This document shows, piece after piece, positions 43,811 to 52,067 of a DNA stretch of 64,000 nt. Where the stretch lies: positions 62,001 through 126,000 of the forward strand of contig CAMWYR010000001.1 in NCBI GenBank assembly GCA_947178505.1, given 5' to 3'. Within the stretch, counting starts at the first letter, position 1. Each line of letters opens with the position of its first letter. Below the pieces are notes generated by a model. That model made no database searches. It had not been told where the DNA came from and saw only the letters and a program-made list of their open reading frames with translations. The position numbers and the translations under genes were made by a program. The DNA is from an uncultured Muribaculaceae bacterium. Lineage in GTDB: Bacteria; Bacteroidota; Bacteroidia; Bacteroidales; Muribaculaceae.

Positions 43811-45838
43811 ATGAGAACAACCTATCTTTATGGGACACTGGCTCTCGGTCTTCTTCTCACCGGATGTAGTTCGGATGAGATCAACGACTTAGGCGGCAAC
43901 GGAGTTGCCGACAAGGAGCAGACTCTTTATGTCAACATGAACATCCGAGGCGATATCGCCGGGACACGCGCAGCCGAAGACAACGGCAAGCCCGATGACC
44001 CCACAGACTTCGACAGCGGTACAGGCGAAAGCGAGATCTCGAACGCCTACTTCGTGTTCTATGACGCACAGGGCAATAACGTCGGCGATGTCGTGAACGT
44101 CACCCTCAACAATCCCGTGACTTCAGCCACAGGAGCAACCATCGAAAAGTATTACCAGTCGGTAGTGCCCGTCAGCCTTCAGAAGGGCCAGAACAAGCCC
44201 ACGCAGGTGGTGTGCTACATCAACCCTATCACACCTGCTGAGCTCAACAGCCCGCTCCACCTGATCGAGACCGTGACCCGCACTAATCTCTACAGCACCG
44301 GCACTGACGGCAAGAAGTATTTCGCGATGTCTAACTCGGTTTATTATCCCGATGAAAATACCAATACAAAGCCCAGAATCGCTGTACCTGTTGAAGAGAA
44401 CCAGCTTCATTCATCTCAGCAGTCGGCCCAGGACGCGCTTGAGGCAGGAAACGGTGTCGTGGACATCTACGTTGAGCGCTACGCGAGCAAGCTTAACTTT
44501 AAGGTTGAGACCAGCACTGCCTACGAAGCCTCAACATCTCTGATCAACAACACTGAGGAAGTGCCCGTGACGCTCACATTCGTTCCCGAACGCTGGGCCC
44601 TCAATGCCGCATGCCGTTCAAGCTATGTAGTGAAGTCATTCCGCAAGGATCTCCCCGACGGCGGCTCTGCAATCGCCGGTGACAACTACACCTTCTCTGA
44701 AATGGATGCACGCGTGAATGCCGAGTCTATCACAGGAGATTCTGACGGCGCCCCGGTCTATGGCTCAATTATCTCCGCAGCCAACAAATGGAGCTGGAAC
44801 AACGCATCGTATCACCGTTCGTTCTGGGGCGTATCTCCCGCATTCTTCTCAACGGAATATCCTGAGGTGTCGGGCGATGTTACTCCCCAGATGCAGACGT
44901 CGCAGTACTACTGGTCGTTCAACCAGCTCGCCAACGGCGCCGGCTATGCAGCCGACGACGAGAGCAGCCACTACTTCCACACCACTACCGTCGGCGCACG
45001 CGCCCTCCTCTCGAAGAATCCTGCGGCTGCCGTAGCATCCGTGATCTACGTTGGCCGCTACGTGCTCTCACTCAACGGCACAGAGCTTCCCGCTGAGACC
45101 ACTTTCTACACCTATCTGAAAGGCAACAACGGCAACGCACGCGTTTACTTCGAAGGTGCAGGCGCCCAGGGCAATTCTACAGTAAACGGTGGTGAAAGTA
45201 TGCTCCGCCGCTTCATCGAGCAGGCATCTTGCCTCTTCAAGTATGATGAAGATTCGAACGAATACATACGCTTCGATATTACCAAGCCTGCCGATGTCAC
45301 AAAGCTCGTGAGCATCGTTGAGATTGCCGAACCCTCTGAGGAAGTGAAGGATGGCCTCAAGCTTTCTGAGCGTTACCGCACACTTCAGTTCAAGAAAGGC
45401 GCAAACTTCGACGGAGTCTTTGTAGCAGTCAACAACGGTTATCAGAAGATCGGTGCCACCACAGATGCAGATGCGGGCACAATCGACCTCCTTCTTGCAA
45501 ACAAGACGCTTATGGGCAACGTGGGCTATGCCGTGAAATATGAAACCGGCGCAGGCTACTTCAATATCCCCGTGAAGCACTACGGATGGTATCGTCCCGG
45601 CAACTTGCAGAAAGAAGACAACAAGATTGACTGGAACCAGGTCCGCATCGGAGACTTCGGTCTCGTGCGCAATCACGCCTACTCAATCAACGTTACCAAC
45701 ATCCTCGGAATCGCTACCGGTATCGGTGGTCTTGACAACCCGATCGTTCCGCCGGCTGATACCAACGACTTCTTCGTGGCTTATCGCGTGAATATCCTTA
45801 AATGGGCTCTTTTACCCACACAGGACGTAGAACTCTGA
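43811..45838 (+). CDS. Mfa1-family major pilin (type V pilus)
   Basis: 675-aa lipoprotein precursor exported by Sec; lipobox LLTGC with lipid cysteine at 19. In this family a trypsin-like protease cuts after an arginine about 30 residues later and the freed N-strand allows strand-exchange polymerisation. The matching site is R53 in AGTRAAED. The N-terminal pilin domain (about 40-260) and the C-terminal domain (about 260-675) are both present, ending in VLKWALLPTQDVEL. It is larger than P. gingivalis Mfa1 (about 560 aa). It is first in a five-gene operon. Assignment as the main shaft subunit rests on the family and the gene order. Confidence 0.85.
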   Translation: MRTTYLYGTLALGLLLTGCSSDEINDLGGNGVADKEQTLYVNMNIRGDIAGTRAAEDNGKPDDPTDFDSGTGESEISNAYFVFYDAQGNNVGDVVNVTLNNPVTSATGATIEKYYQSVVPVSLQKGQNKPTQVVCYINPITPAELNSPLHLIETVTRTNLYSTGTDGKKYFAMSNSVYYPDENTNTKPRIAVPVEENQLHSSQQSAQDALEAGNGVVDIYVERYASKLNFKVETSTAYEASTSLINNTEEVPVTLTFVPERWALNAACRSSYVVKSFRKDLPDGGSAIAGDNYTFSEMDARVNAESITGDSDGAPVYGSIISAANKWSWNNASYHRSFWGVSPAFFSTEYPEVSGDVTPQMQTSQYYWSFNQLANGAGYAADDESSHYFHTTTVGARALLSKNPAAAVASVIYVGRYVLSLNGTELPAETTFYTYLKGNNGNARVYFEGAGAQGNSTVNGGESMLRRFIEQASCLFKYDEDSNEYIRFDITKPADVTKLVSIVEIAEPSEEVKDGLKLSERYRTLQFKKGANFDGVFVAVNNGYQKIGATTDADAGTIDLLLANKTLMGNVGYAVKYETGAGYFNIPVKHYGWYRPGNLQKEDNKIDWNQVRIGDFGLVRNHAYSINVTNILGIATGIGGLDNPIVPPADTNDFFVAYRVNILKWALLPTQDVEL

Positions 45839-45886
45839 TACTGATTCAAAACTGACTGATTTCTCTTCGGAGATAAATAACCCGGG

Positions 45887-45940
45887 CCGGGGGGCCTGAA
45901 CTCCCCCCGGTTCTCCAATTCCCGCCGGTGCCGTGGCGGG
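45887..45940 (+). other. Two strong hairpins between the major pilin and anchor genes
   Basis: CCGGGGGG (45887-45894) pairs with CCCCCCGG (45903-45910), and CCCGCC (45921-45926) with GGCGGG (45935-45940). There is no T-run, so the pair may protect the upstream mRNA or partly stop transcription. Confidence 0.75.
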
Positions 45941-45950
45941 TACATAAATC

Positions 45951-47000
45951 ATGAAGCGAATGTTACGAAAAATATACCTAAACCTTATCCGGACACTTAT
46001 CGCGTGCGCAACCTGCGCCGTCGTCTCCTGCTCTGCCGTCTACGACGACCTGGAGGAATGTCCGGCCGGACTCAGACTCCGGTTCGTATATGACTATAAC
46101 CTGAAATTTGCCGATGCCTTCGCTAATGAGGTAAAGTCGGTCAATGTATGGGCCTTCAATGAAGATGGTAAATTCGTCTGGCACGGCTCTGCCGACGGCG
46201 AAGAACTCCGCCACCCGGACTTCTATATGGAAGTGCCTGTAGGCGACGGCACCTACGACTTCGTGGCATGGTGCGGACTTAAGGATAACGACGGCTTCTC
46301 CATCGACACCTATCAGCCCGAATCGGTGGAGGAACTGCGCACTACCCTACAGACACGCGCCACGGAAGAGGGCGAGATCTCAGACACTCGACTGGGTAAT
46401 CTCTATCACGCCGTTGCCGATGGAATCGTGTATGAGGTCAACCCGTTCAGACCATCCGTGCTCGATGTGACCATGTCGCTGGTGAAGAATACCAATGACG
46501 TGCGCATCCTCCTGCAGCACCTTGACGGCTCCCCCTTCTCCCCCGATGATTTCAGCGTGACCATAACCTACCCCAACGCACTTCTCGATCATCGCAATGC
46601 AATCCGTCCGGAAACTCCCGCAGTAATCTACAAGGCCTGGAATGTGAAATATGGACAGACCACGCCCCCGGACTATGCTCCGGCAAGGGCTACCGAAAGC
46701 GTGGCCGCTCTTATGCACGAGCATTCCATCTCGCGCCTGATGGCCGATGAAGAAGCCGTGCTGAGCGTACGCCGCAACACTGACAACCGGGAGATTATCC
46801 GCATCAACATGACCGACTATCTGCTGATGGTGCGCGGTCATTACGAAGATGCCACCGGACGCGAGATCGGGGAGCAGGAATACCTCGACCGTCAGGACGA
46901 CTATTCGATGCACTTTATTCTTGATCAGAACAACAACTGGTACAAGGCTGCCGGCGTCTTCATCAATAGCTGGGCCGTTGTGCCACCTCAGGATATGTAA
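45951..47000 (+). CDS. FimB/Mfa2-family pilus anchor lipoprotein
   Basis: 349 aa. Lipobox AVVSC with lipid cysteine at 27, then the family signature YDDLEECPAGLRLRFVYDYN. Mfa2/FimB proteins stay anchored in the outer membrane and limit pilus length. In agreement, this protein lacks the Thr-Arg-Ala/Ser processing site found near the N-termini of the other four products of the operon. The only similar site (QTRATEEG, about residue 136) is far inside the fold. It lies 112 bases behind the major pilin gene. Confidence 0.87.
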   Translation: MKRMLRKIYLNLIRTLIACATCAVVSCSAVYDDLEECPAGLRLRFVYDYNLKFADAFANEVKSVNVWAFNEDGKFVWHGSADGEELRHPDFYMEVPVGDGTYDFVAWCGLKDNDGFSIDTYQPESVEELRTTLQTRATEEGEISDTRLGNLYHAVADGIVYEVNPFRPSVLDVTMSLVKNTNDVRILLQHLDGSPFSPDDFSVTITYPNALLDHRNAIRPETPAVIYKAWNVKYGQTTPPDYAPARATESVAALMHEHSISRLMADEEAVLSVRRNTDNREIIRINMTDYLLMVRGHYEDATGREIGEQEYLDRQDDYSMHFILDQNNNWYKAAGVFINSWAVVPPQDM

Positions 47001-47041
47001 CGCCACGTAAGGCTACACTATCCGGTTTTTCCGAATATAAA

Positions 47042-48325
47042 ATGATGAAAAGGACTTTATCACATATCATGACACTCCTGACATTGGCATTACTGTTGCC
47101 CATTGCCGGGAGCTGCACGTCGGGCGGAGATGAACCAACTCCGGTCGGCAAGCCAGATATTGTCCTGAGCTTCACGCTCGTAACCGGCCCGGTAACCCGC
47201 TCCGACGAGCAAGGACATCCTGAAACCGACGGCGAGTATCTCGCATTTGAGGAGGGGATCGACCTGAACGATACGGGTATATTCCTTTACGGCGCCGTTT
47301 CCTCCACGGATGATCCGCGCCTGATCTCAGGAGCGATTCTCGACGGCACCCTTCCGAAGAATATCACCCTGACCGGGAGTCCCGGCAACTATACCCTGCA
47401 GCTTACCCTCCCCAAACGCACGCTGCGCGAGGCGCTCGGACTTGAGGATGAGGATGATATGCCATCTGATCTGTCGCTGCGGATGCTGATCCTGTCAAAC
47501 TGCACCCCTGTCGACAATTCATTCACCCTGTCAAGCCTGACCGCCAACGGCTATTCCGCTACCATCGGGAATCTGAATGATTGGGCATACAATATGAGCG
47601 ACATATACGATGCAACGTCCGATGCCACCGCCATCGAGTTGCTCTACGGCACGCCCAAGCCTTCGGCCCCGTTGTTCGGCACTATCACACGCCGGGTCAG
47701 CACATCCGCGCTTGAAGATTCCGGGCCACTCGAGCATCTCGACTTAGGAAGTATTTCCCTCCTGCGCGCCGTAGCAAAAATACGCGTGGTCGATAACATT
47801 TCAGCTAAGAAAAACGGGTATCCGCAGCTTACCGACGTGACGTTCAGGGGCAAACAGGAGAGTCTGCGCGTAGTGCCGGCGGATGCCGGAAACTACGTCA
47901 ATGGTTCGCAGGTGCATACGGCCAACATCTTCGATCCGACACTCAACGCAGTGACCTATTCGACATCCTTCCGCCTCGGGGAAATGCCCGACAAATGGAA
48001 CATGACCCCAGCCTCCCTGCGCACCGGGAAGACCTTTGTGGCTTACGTGCCGGAACAAGCGATACATTCCGCCGACACCGCTTCAGGGCCGGTTCCCGCG
48101 CTGCACATAACGGTAGATTTCGGACCCGATAAAGAGGGGAATGATGATATCCGCTCCTACACGGTGCCGATGAGCCGATACGGCAACACTCCCTTCGAAT
48201 TCGGAGAATATATCTTGCGCAATCACATATACACCCTTGCCGTCACAGGTATCTCCAACGGTGAGATGGCGGTGAAAGCCAGAGTTGTGCCCTGGGTAAC
48301 AGAGCGCGACCATACCGATTTATAG
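47042..48325 (+). CDS. Accessory pilin-like lipoprotein
   Basis: 427 aa with lipobox IAGSC (lipid cysteine 25) and a possible protease site at R53 (PVTRSDEQ), 28 residues past the cysteine. The body is beta-rich and shows the two-domain pilin pattern (first half up to about 230, second about 230-427, with FRLGEMPDKWN and EYILRNHIYTLAVTGI). It lies 41 bases behind the anchor gene and 20 before the next. By position it corresponds to the Mfa3/FimC-type accessory subunits, but sequence identity was not checked. Confidence 0.8.
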   Translation: MMKRTLSHIMTLLTLALLLPIAGSCTSGGDEPTPVGKPDIVLSFTLVTGPVTRSDEQGHPETDGEYLAFEEGIDLNDTGIFLYGAVSSTDDPRLISGAILDGTLPKNITLTGSPGNYTLQLTLPKRTLREALGLEDEDDMPSDLSLRMLILSNCTPVDNSFTLSSLTANGYSATIGNLNDWAYNMSDIYDATSDATAIELLYGTPKPSAPLFGTITRRVSTSALEDSGPLEHLDLGSISLLRAVAKIRVVDNISAKKNGYPQLTDVTFRGKQESLRVVPADAGNYVNGSQVHTANIFDPTLNAVTYSTSFRLGEMPDKWNMTPASLRTGKTFVAYVPEQAIHSADTASGPVPALHITVDFGPDKEGNDDIRSYTVPMSRYGNTPFEFGEYILRNHIYTLAVTGISNGEMAVKARVVPWVTERDHTDL

Positions 48326-48345
48326 AATCCTTAATCCGAACCATA

Positions 48346-51300
48346 ATGCAACATCATATCCCTACGACACTACGCCTCAACAGCCGGATGCGCAGATGGC
48401 TACATGCCATCCTGACCGTCGCAGCCGTATGGCTGGTGAGTTCATGTGCCGACAACAATGATCTGTATCGGCCGATAGAGGAGACCAACAACGTCACGCT
48501 TCATATTCCGTCGGTAAAGGGTGTTGCACGCACACGCGCCAACGACCTCCCCGACAATTCCGATGTCGCCCTCGCCGAGGGCCGCATCGCCACGCTCCGT
48601 TTTCTGGCATATCCCGTCGACGGCGGCACTCCTAAGTGCGTAAAGCTCGCTGAGCCCACCACGCTCACTGCCGAATATGCCACTTACTCTTTGACCCTCG
48701 ACCCCGGCACATACCGGATATACCTCACCGGAAATCTGGAGCCATACATCACCGAAACCATCGGAAGCAGTCTTGAAGAAGATGATCTGAAGGATATTGT
48801 GCTCAATTTTGACCCCGACACGATGCCCAACCTTAGCGACGGCCTGCCGATGGCTGCCTTTCCGGAAGATATCCTCGAACAGACCGGAGGCACGATCACA
48901 GTCGAACCTTACAAAGGGGCATCGATTACGGCCGACCTCCGCTTCCTCTGCTCCAAGGTGCGGCTCTCATTATTCTTTGACGCAGCCAACGAAGAATGCT
49001 TCTCATATCCCGGTTTCGGTACCCGCAAACCGGTGATCAGCGACTACTCCGTCAACAATATCTGCACGGCATCGGCTCTTGACAAGGATAAGGCCGGAGA
49101 CATCACCTCCGACTACTTCAGCTCGGTAAGTAAATTCCGCCGGATGGTGTTCCCCGGCGATATCGTCGTAGCCGACGACGTGAAGAGATACACCACCGAG
49201 CAACTTGACGCGCTCCAGCCCGCTGCCGACGAAAGTCTCACACCGCGCATGGTCTGGACCATGACAAGTTATCTCCCCGAGAATCACAGCACCGTCACTG
49301 AGCAGAGCACGTCGCTCAGCTTCACATCCGTGCTCGACGACGGCGACCGCAAGATGACCTACCGTATTCCGTTCCCCCTCCACGTGCAGAAGGAGGAGGG
49401 AATAGAGGCGCGAAAGCTGGAACGCGGCACATATCATGACCTGACGGCTTGCATCCGCGACCTTTCATCGGAATTTGAGCTCAATGCCCGCGTGGTGACC
49501 GAGTGGACCCTCCGGTCGCTCGCCCATTACCTCCATGGCCCTTACCGGCTCGAAGTGGAAAAGACCGAAGGAGTGCCTGTCACTGCAGGCGAAGAGACAC
49601 ATCTTTGGTACTCATCCGATGTGCCGGTCTTCTTCGAATCAGAAAAGAGGGTTGTCGACGGGAATGAAATCAATCTGCTGATTGTTGAGCCGATGGAGAA
49701 CCATGAGAACGACTCGATCGTCATAACTGCCAATCCGGCCCTGCCTATCGATTTCGACATTTCGGCCACCTACTTCGATGTGATTGCAGGCAATATCCGC
49801 AAGCGAATAGAAATCTCTCCCTTCACCGTGAAGCCATTTTTCAGAGTGACGCCGACATATACGGTGGTGGAGGTGCGCGAGATGATCGAATCAGGCCTGA
49901 ACGAGGCCCGATGGCCGGTGCATTTCTCCACCAACCTCGACAAAGTAAAGGTGCGTTTGCTCGATGGCTGGGACACTCCCGAAATGCCTGTGGAATTCCG
50001 GACCTCCACTCCGACAAGTTCACAGTCGGAGGGTGAACTCATCTACGAAGGGACATTTGCCAAAGACGGCTATAACGTAGTGGATATGCAAGGCTTCATC
50101 AAAGGACATCCCTACTGGACCGATACGCATAACCTGACTCTCGAATACACGGCTTACCGTGAGGATGACACACCCTACGGCCAACCGGTGACCGTAGAGT
50201 TTGAAATCGTGCCCAAACGCTACAACTACCGTATATACTTCCGCCCCGAGAATGATGACTGGGTGGCTCCACACGTATATATTTACGAGTCGCTCGCGCT
50301 CCCCTTCACTATCGATCAGAGCAAGGTGGAGGGGCCCTATAAAGATCGTGCCGGGAAGCCTGTGGGGGGTTATGTGTTCAAGAATAAGGGTGAATTCTCA
50401 GAGGCCGGTCTTAAGTATTCCTTCACGGGAAAGGTAAGTTTCCGGGGCTGGAACACTCAGGGAGGCCCGGCATGCAATAATCCCTATCAAGCCGCCGAGT
50501 TCAATCCTGTCGAAGTCGACGGATTCTTCATGCTCGGCACGGAGGTGCCGACTTCAGGCTCCAACGCCGGGAAAGTGGGTTACGGCCTGCAGTATATTCC
50601 CCCCGAAAACCGCACGAAATGGGGAGAGAGCGGGGCAATGGAATCCACAATCAGAGCCCGCTATGATATCGACACTGACTACGTTGGTCCCCACCGCAGT
50701 CGCCTGAAATCACTGTGTCCCGAATGTCTGGGAGAAAACACATATAATATGAAGTTCCCCGGAGTGAGAATGATTATGTCGGAGCAGTATCCGGGATGGT
50801 GGTATGTCGATCTTTCCGAGGTTGCCTCCCCCGGTAAGGCTCTCATCATGTTCCATGACGGCCATCTGAATAGCGGCAACAAGACCGCCCCATCCGACCA
50901 GAGCGCAGGAATTCCCCTCTTTAACTTTCCGGATAACGAAGGGTGGCTCTATTATGAGAATAAGAACTCGCGATTCGTCAACGACCGTCCTGCCGACAAG
51001 AAGCAGTACAAGGAGGATATCTATCGTCTCTGCTGGCCTAAGGCCGTGCTTTCGGGAGTAGAATTAGGTCTTAAGCAGAATAATTCCGACAGCGACCAGG
51101 CCCGAATCATATCAGCCACAGAACCTTCCGCACAGTCAGCATACGATGCCAACTTCAATTACGTTGAGTTCCATGTGTCAAGAGCGCTGGCCGACCGGAA
51201 TGTCGGAATCACGGGAAAGGCGCAAAGCGGCGATGTGAAGATTTCCGTTCCCCTGAATGATTTCGTTGACGTGAGCGGGATAAGATATCTCACTTTCAAC

Positions 51301-52059
51301 GGACAGAATGTTTTCCCCGGCTTACCGTCAGAAAGTATGGATGCTACTAAATTCCGCATCTACTGGCCACGTAATCCGAATCCGTCAACGGGTATCACAA
51401 ATATCTACGGCATCAATGTATGGATCAATGATTTTGTGCTCAACAACTATGATAATACTTCCCAGTCTATTATTCCGGGAGTGGTGTATATATCCGGAAG
51501 CGAGACATTTGGAGGGAACACATACAACTATTATGAATTCCTGACATTCGATAATCCCGAGCACTCCGGAGGGTGGCAGATGCATACTAATCTTGGGCCG
51601 TATCAGAACGTTCTGACATTTAATATCGGCATGTTTACGGATAAGAAGGGACGCGGTTTCAGGTCATATTACCGTGATCTCAACATGTCGGGCCATAGCG
51701 GCACTCCACCTGATCCGATAGGAAATAAATTCCGCATTTACTGGCCGCAGACCAAGCCGGACGACACAGTCACCTACCCCTACGTATGGATCTGGAAGAC
51801 AAGTGAATCCGGCGAAGGTGCATGGTTCAGTAACGATGGAACGGCTACCATAGGGGGTATTAATTACTACTACCACGACTTTACGGAGGCCACTGATTTT
51901 CCGGACGCAGGAATCATATTCCGTAGTGTAAACAACTGGGACAGCGGTTCGAACGCAACAAATAATGATTTATCTCATAACCGCAATATCTACGATTATG
52001 ATCCCGCCGACGGCATTAATAAGGCAATTGTGAATCGCAGTTACAACAACTTTGAATAA
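48346..52059 (+). CDS. Giant tip-type pilus lipoprotein with repeated carbohydrate-binding-like modules
   Basis: 1,237 aa; lipid cysteine 34 (WLVSSC) and a protease site at R64 (VARTRAND). Residues about 45-400 have pilin-like beta domains. From about 626 there are repeated modules, each opening with a xFRIYWP-type strand: YRIYFRPENDDWVAPHVYIY (628-647), KFRIYWPRN (1002-1010) and KFRIYWPQT (1128-1136). Two of these openings are nearly identical at DNA level (51349-51368 and 51727-51746). The motifs with Trp/Tyr-rich ligand faces resemble starch-binding (CBM26-like) modules. A role as a sugar-binding tip adhesin is inferred. Confidence 0.75.
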   Translation: MQHHIPTTLRLNSRMRRWLHAILTVAAVWLVSSCADNNDLYRPIEETNNVTLHIPSVKGVARTRANDLPDNSDVALAEGRIATLRFLAYPVDGGTPKCVKLAEPTTLTAEYATYSLTLDPGTYRIYLTGNLEPYITETIGSSLEEDDLKDIVLNFDPDTMPNLSDGLPMAAFPEDILEQTGGTITVEPYKGASITADLRFLCSKVRLSLFFDAANEECFSYPGFGTRKPVISDYSVNNICTASALDKDKAGDITSDYFSSVSKFRRMVFPGDIVVADDVKRYTTEQLDALQPAADESLTPRMVWTMTSYLPENHSTVTEQSTSLSFTSVLDDGDRKMTYRIPFPLHVQKEEGIEARKLERGTYHDLTACIRDLSSEFELNARVVTEWTLRSLAHYLHGPYRLEVEKTEGVPVTAGEETHLWYSSDVPVFFESEKRVVDGNEINLLIVEPMENHENDSIVITANPALPIDFDISATYFDVIAGNIRKRIEISPFTVKPFFRVTPTYTVVEVREMIESGLNEARWPVHFSTNLDKVKVRLLDGWDTPEMPVEFRTSTPTSSQSEGELIYEGTFAKDGYNVVDMQGFIKGHPYWTDTHNLTLEYTAYREDDTPYGQPVTVEFEIVPKRYNYRIYFRPENDDWVAPHVYIYESLALPFTIDQSKVEGPYKDRAGKPVGGYVFKNKGEFSEAGLKYSFTGKVSFRGWNTQGGPACNNPYQAAEFNPVEVDGFFMLGTEVPTSGSNAGKVGYGLQYIPPENRTKWGESGAMESTIRARYDIDTDYVGPHRSRLKSLCPECLGENTYNMKFPGVRMIMSEQYPGWWYVDLSEVASPGKALIMFHDGHLNSGNKTAPSDQSAGIPLFNFPDNEGWLYYENKNSRFVNDRPADKKQYKEDIYRLCWPKAVLSGVELGLKQNNSDSDQARIISATEPSAQSAYDANFNYVEFHVSRALADRNVGITGKAQSGDVKISVPLNDFVDVSGIRYLTFNGQNVFPGLPSESMDATKFRIYWPRNPNPSTGITNIYGINVWINDFVLNNYDNTSQSIIPGVVYISGSETFGGNTYNYYEFLTFDNPEHSGGWQMHTNLGPYQNVLTFNIGMFTDKKGRGFRSYYRDLNMSGHSGTPPDPIGNKFRIYWPQTKPDDTVTYPYVWIWKTSESGEGAWFSNDGTATIGGINYYYHDFTEATDFPDAGIIFRSVNNWDSGSNATNNDLSHNRNIYDYDPADGINKAIVNRSYNNFE

Positions 52060-52067
52060 AATTACAG

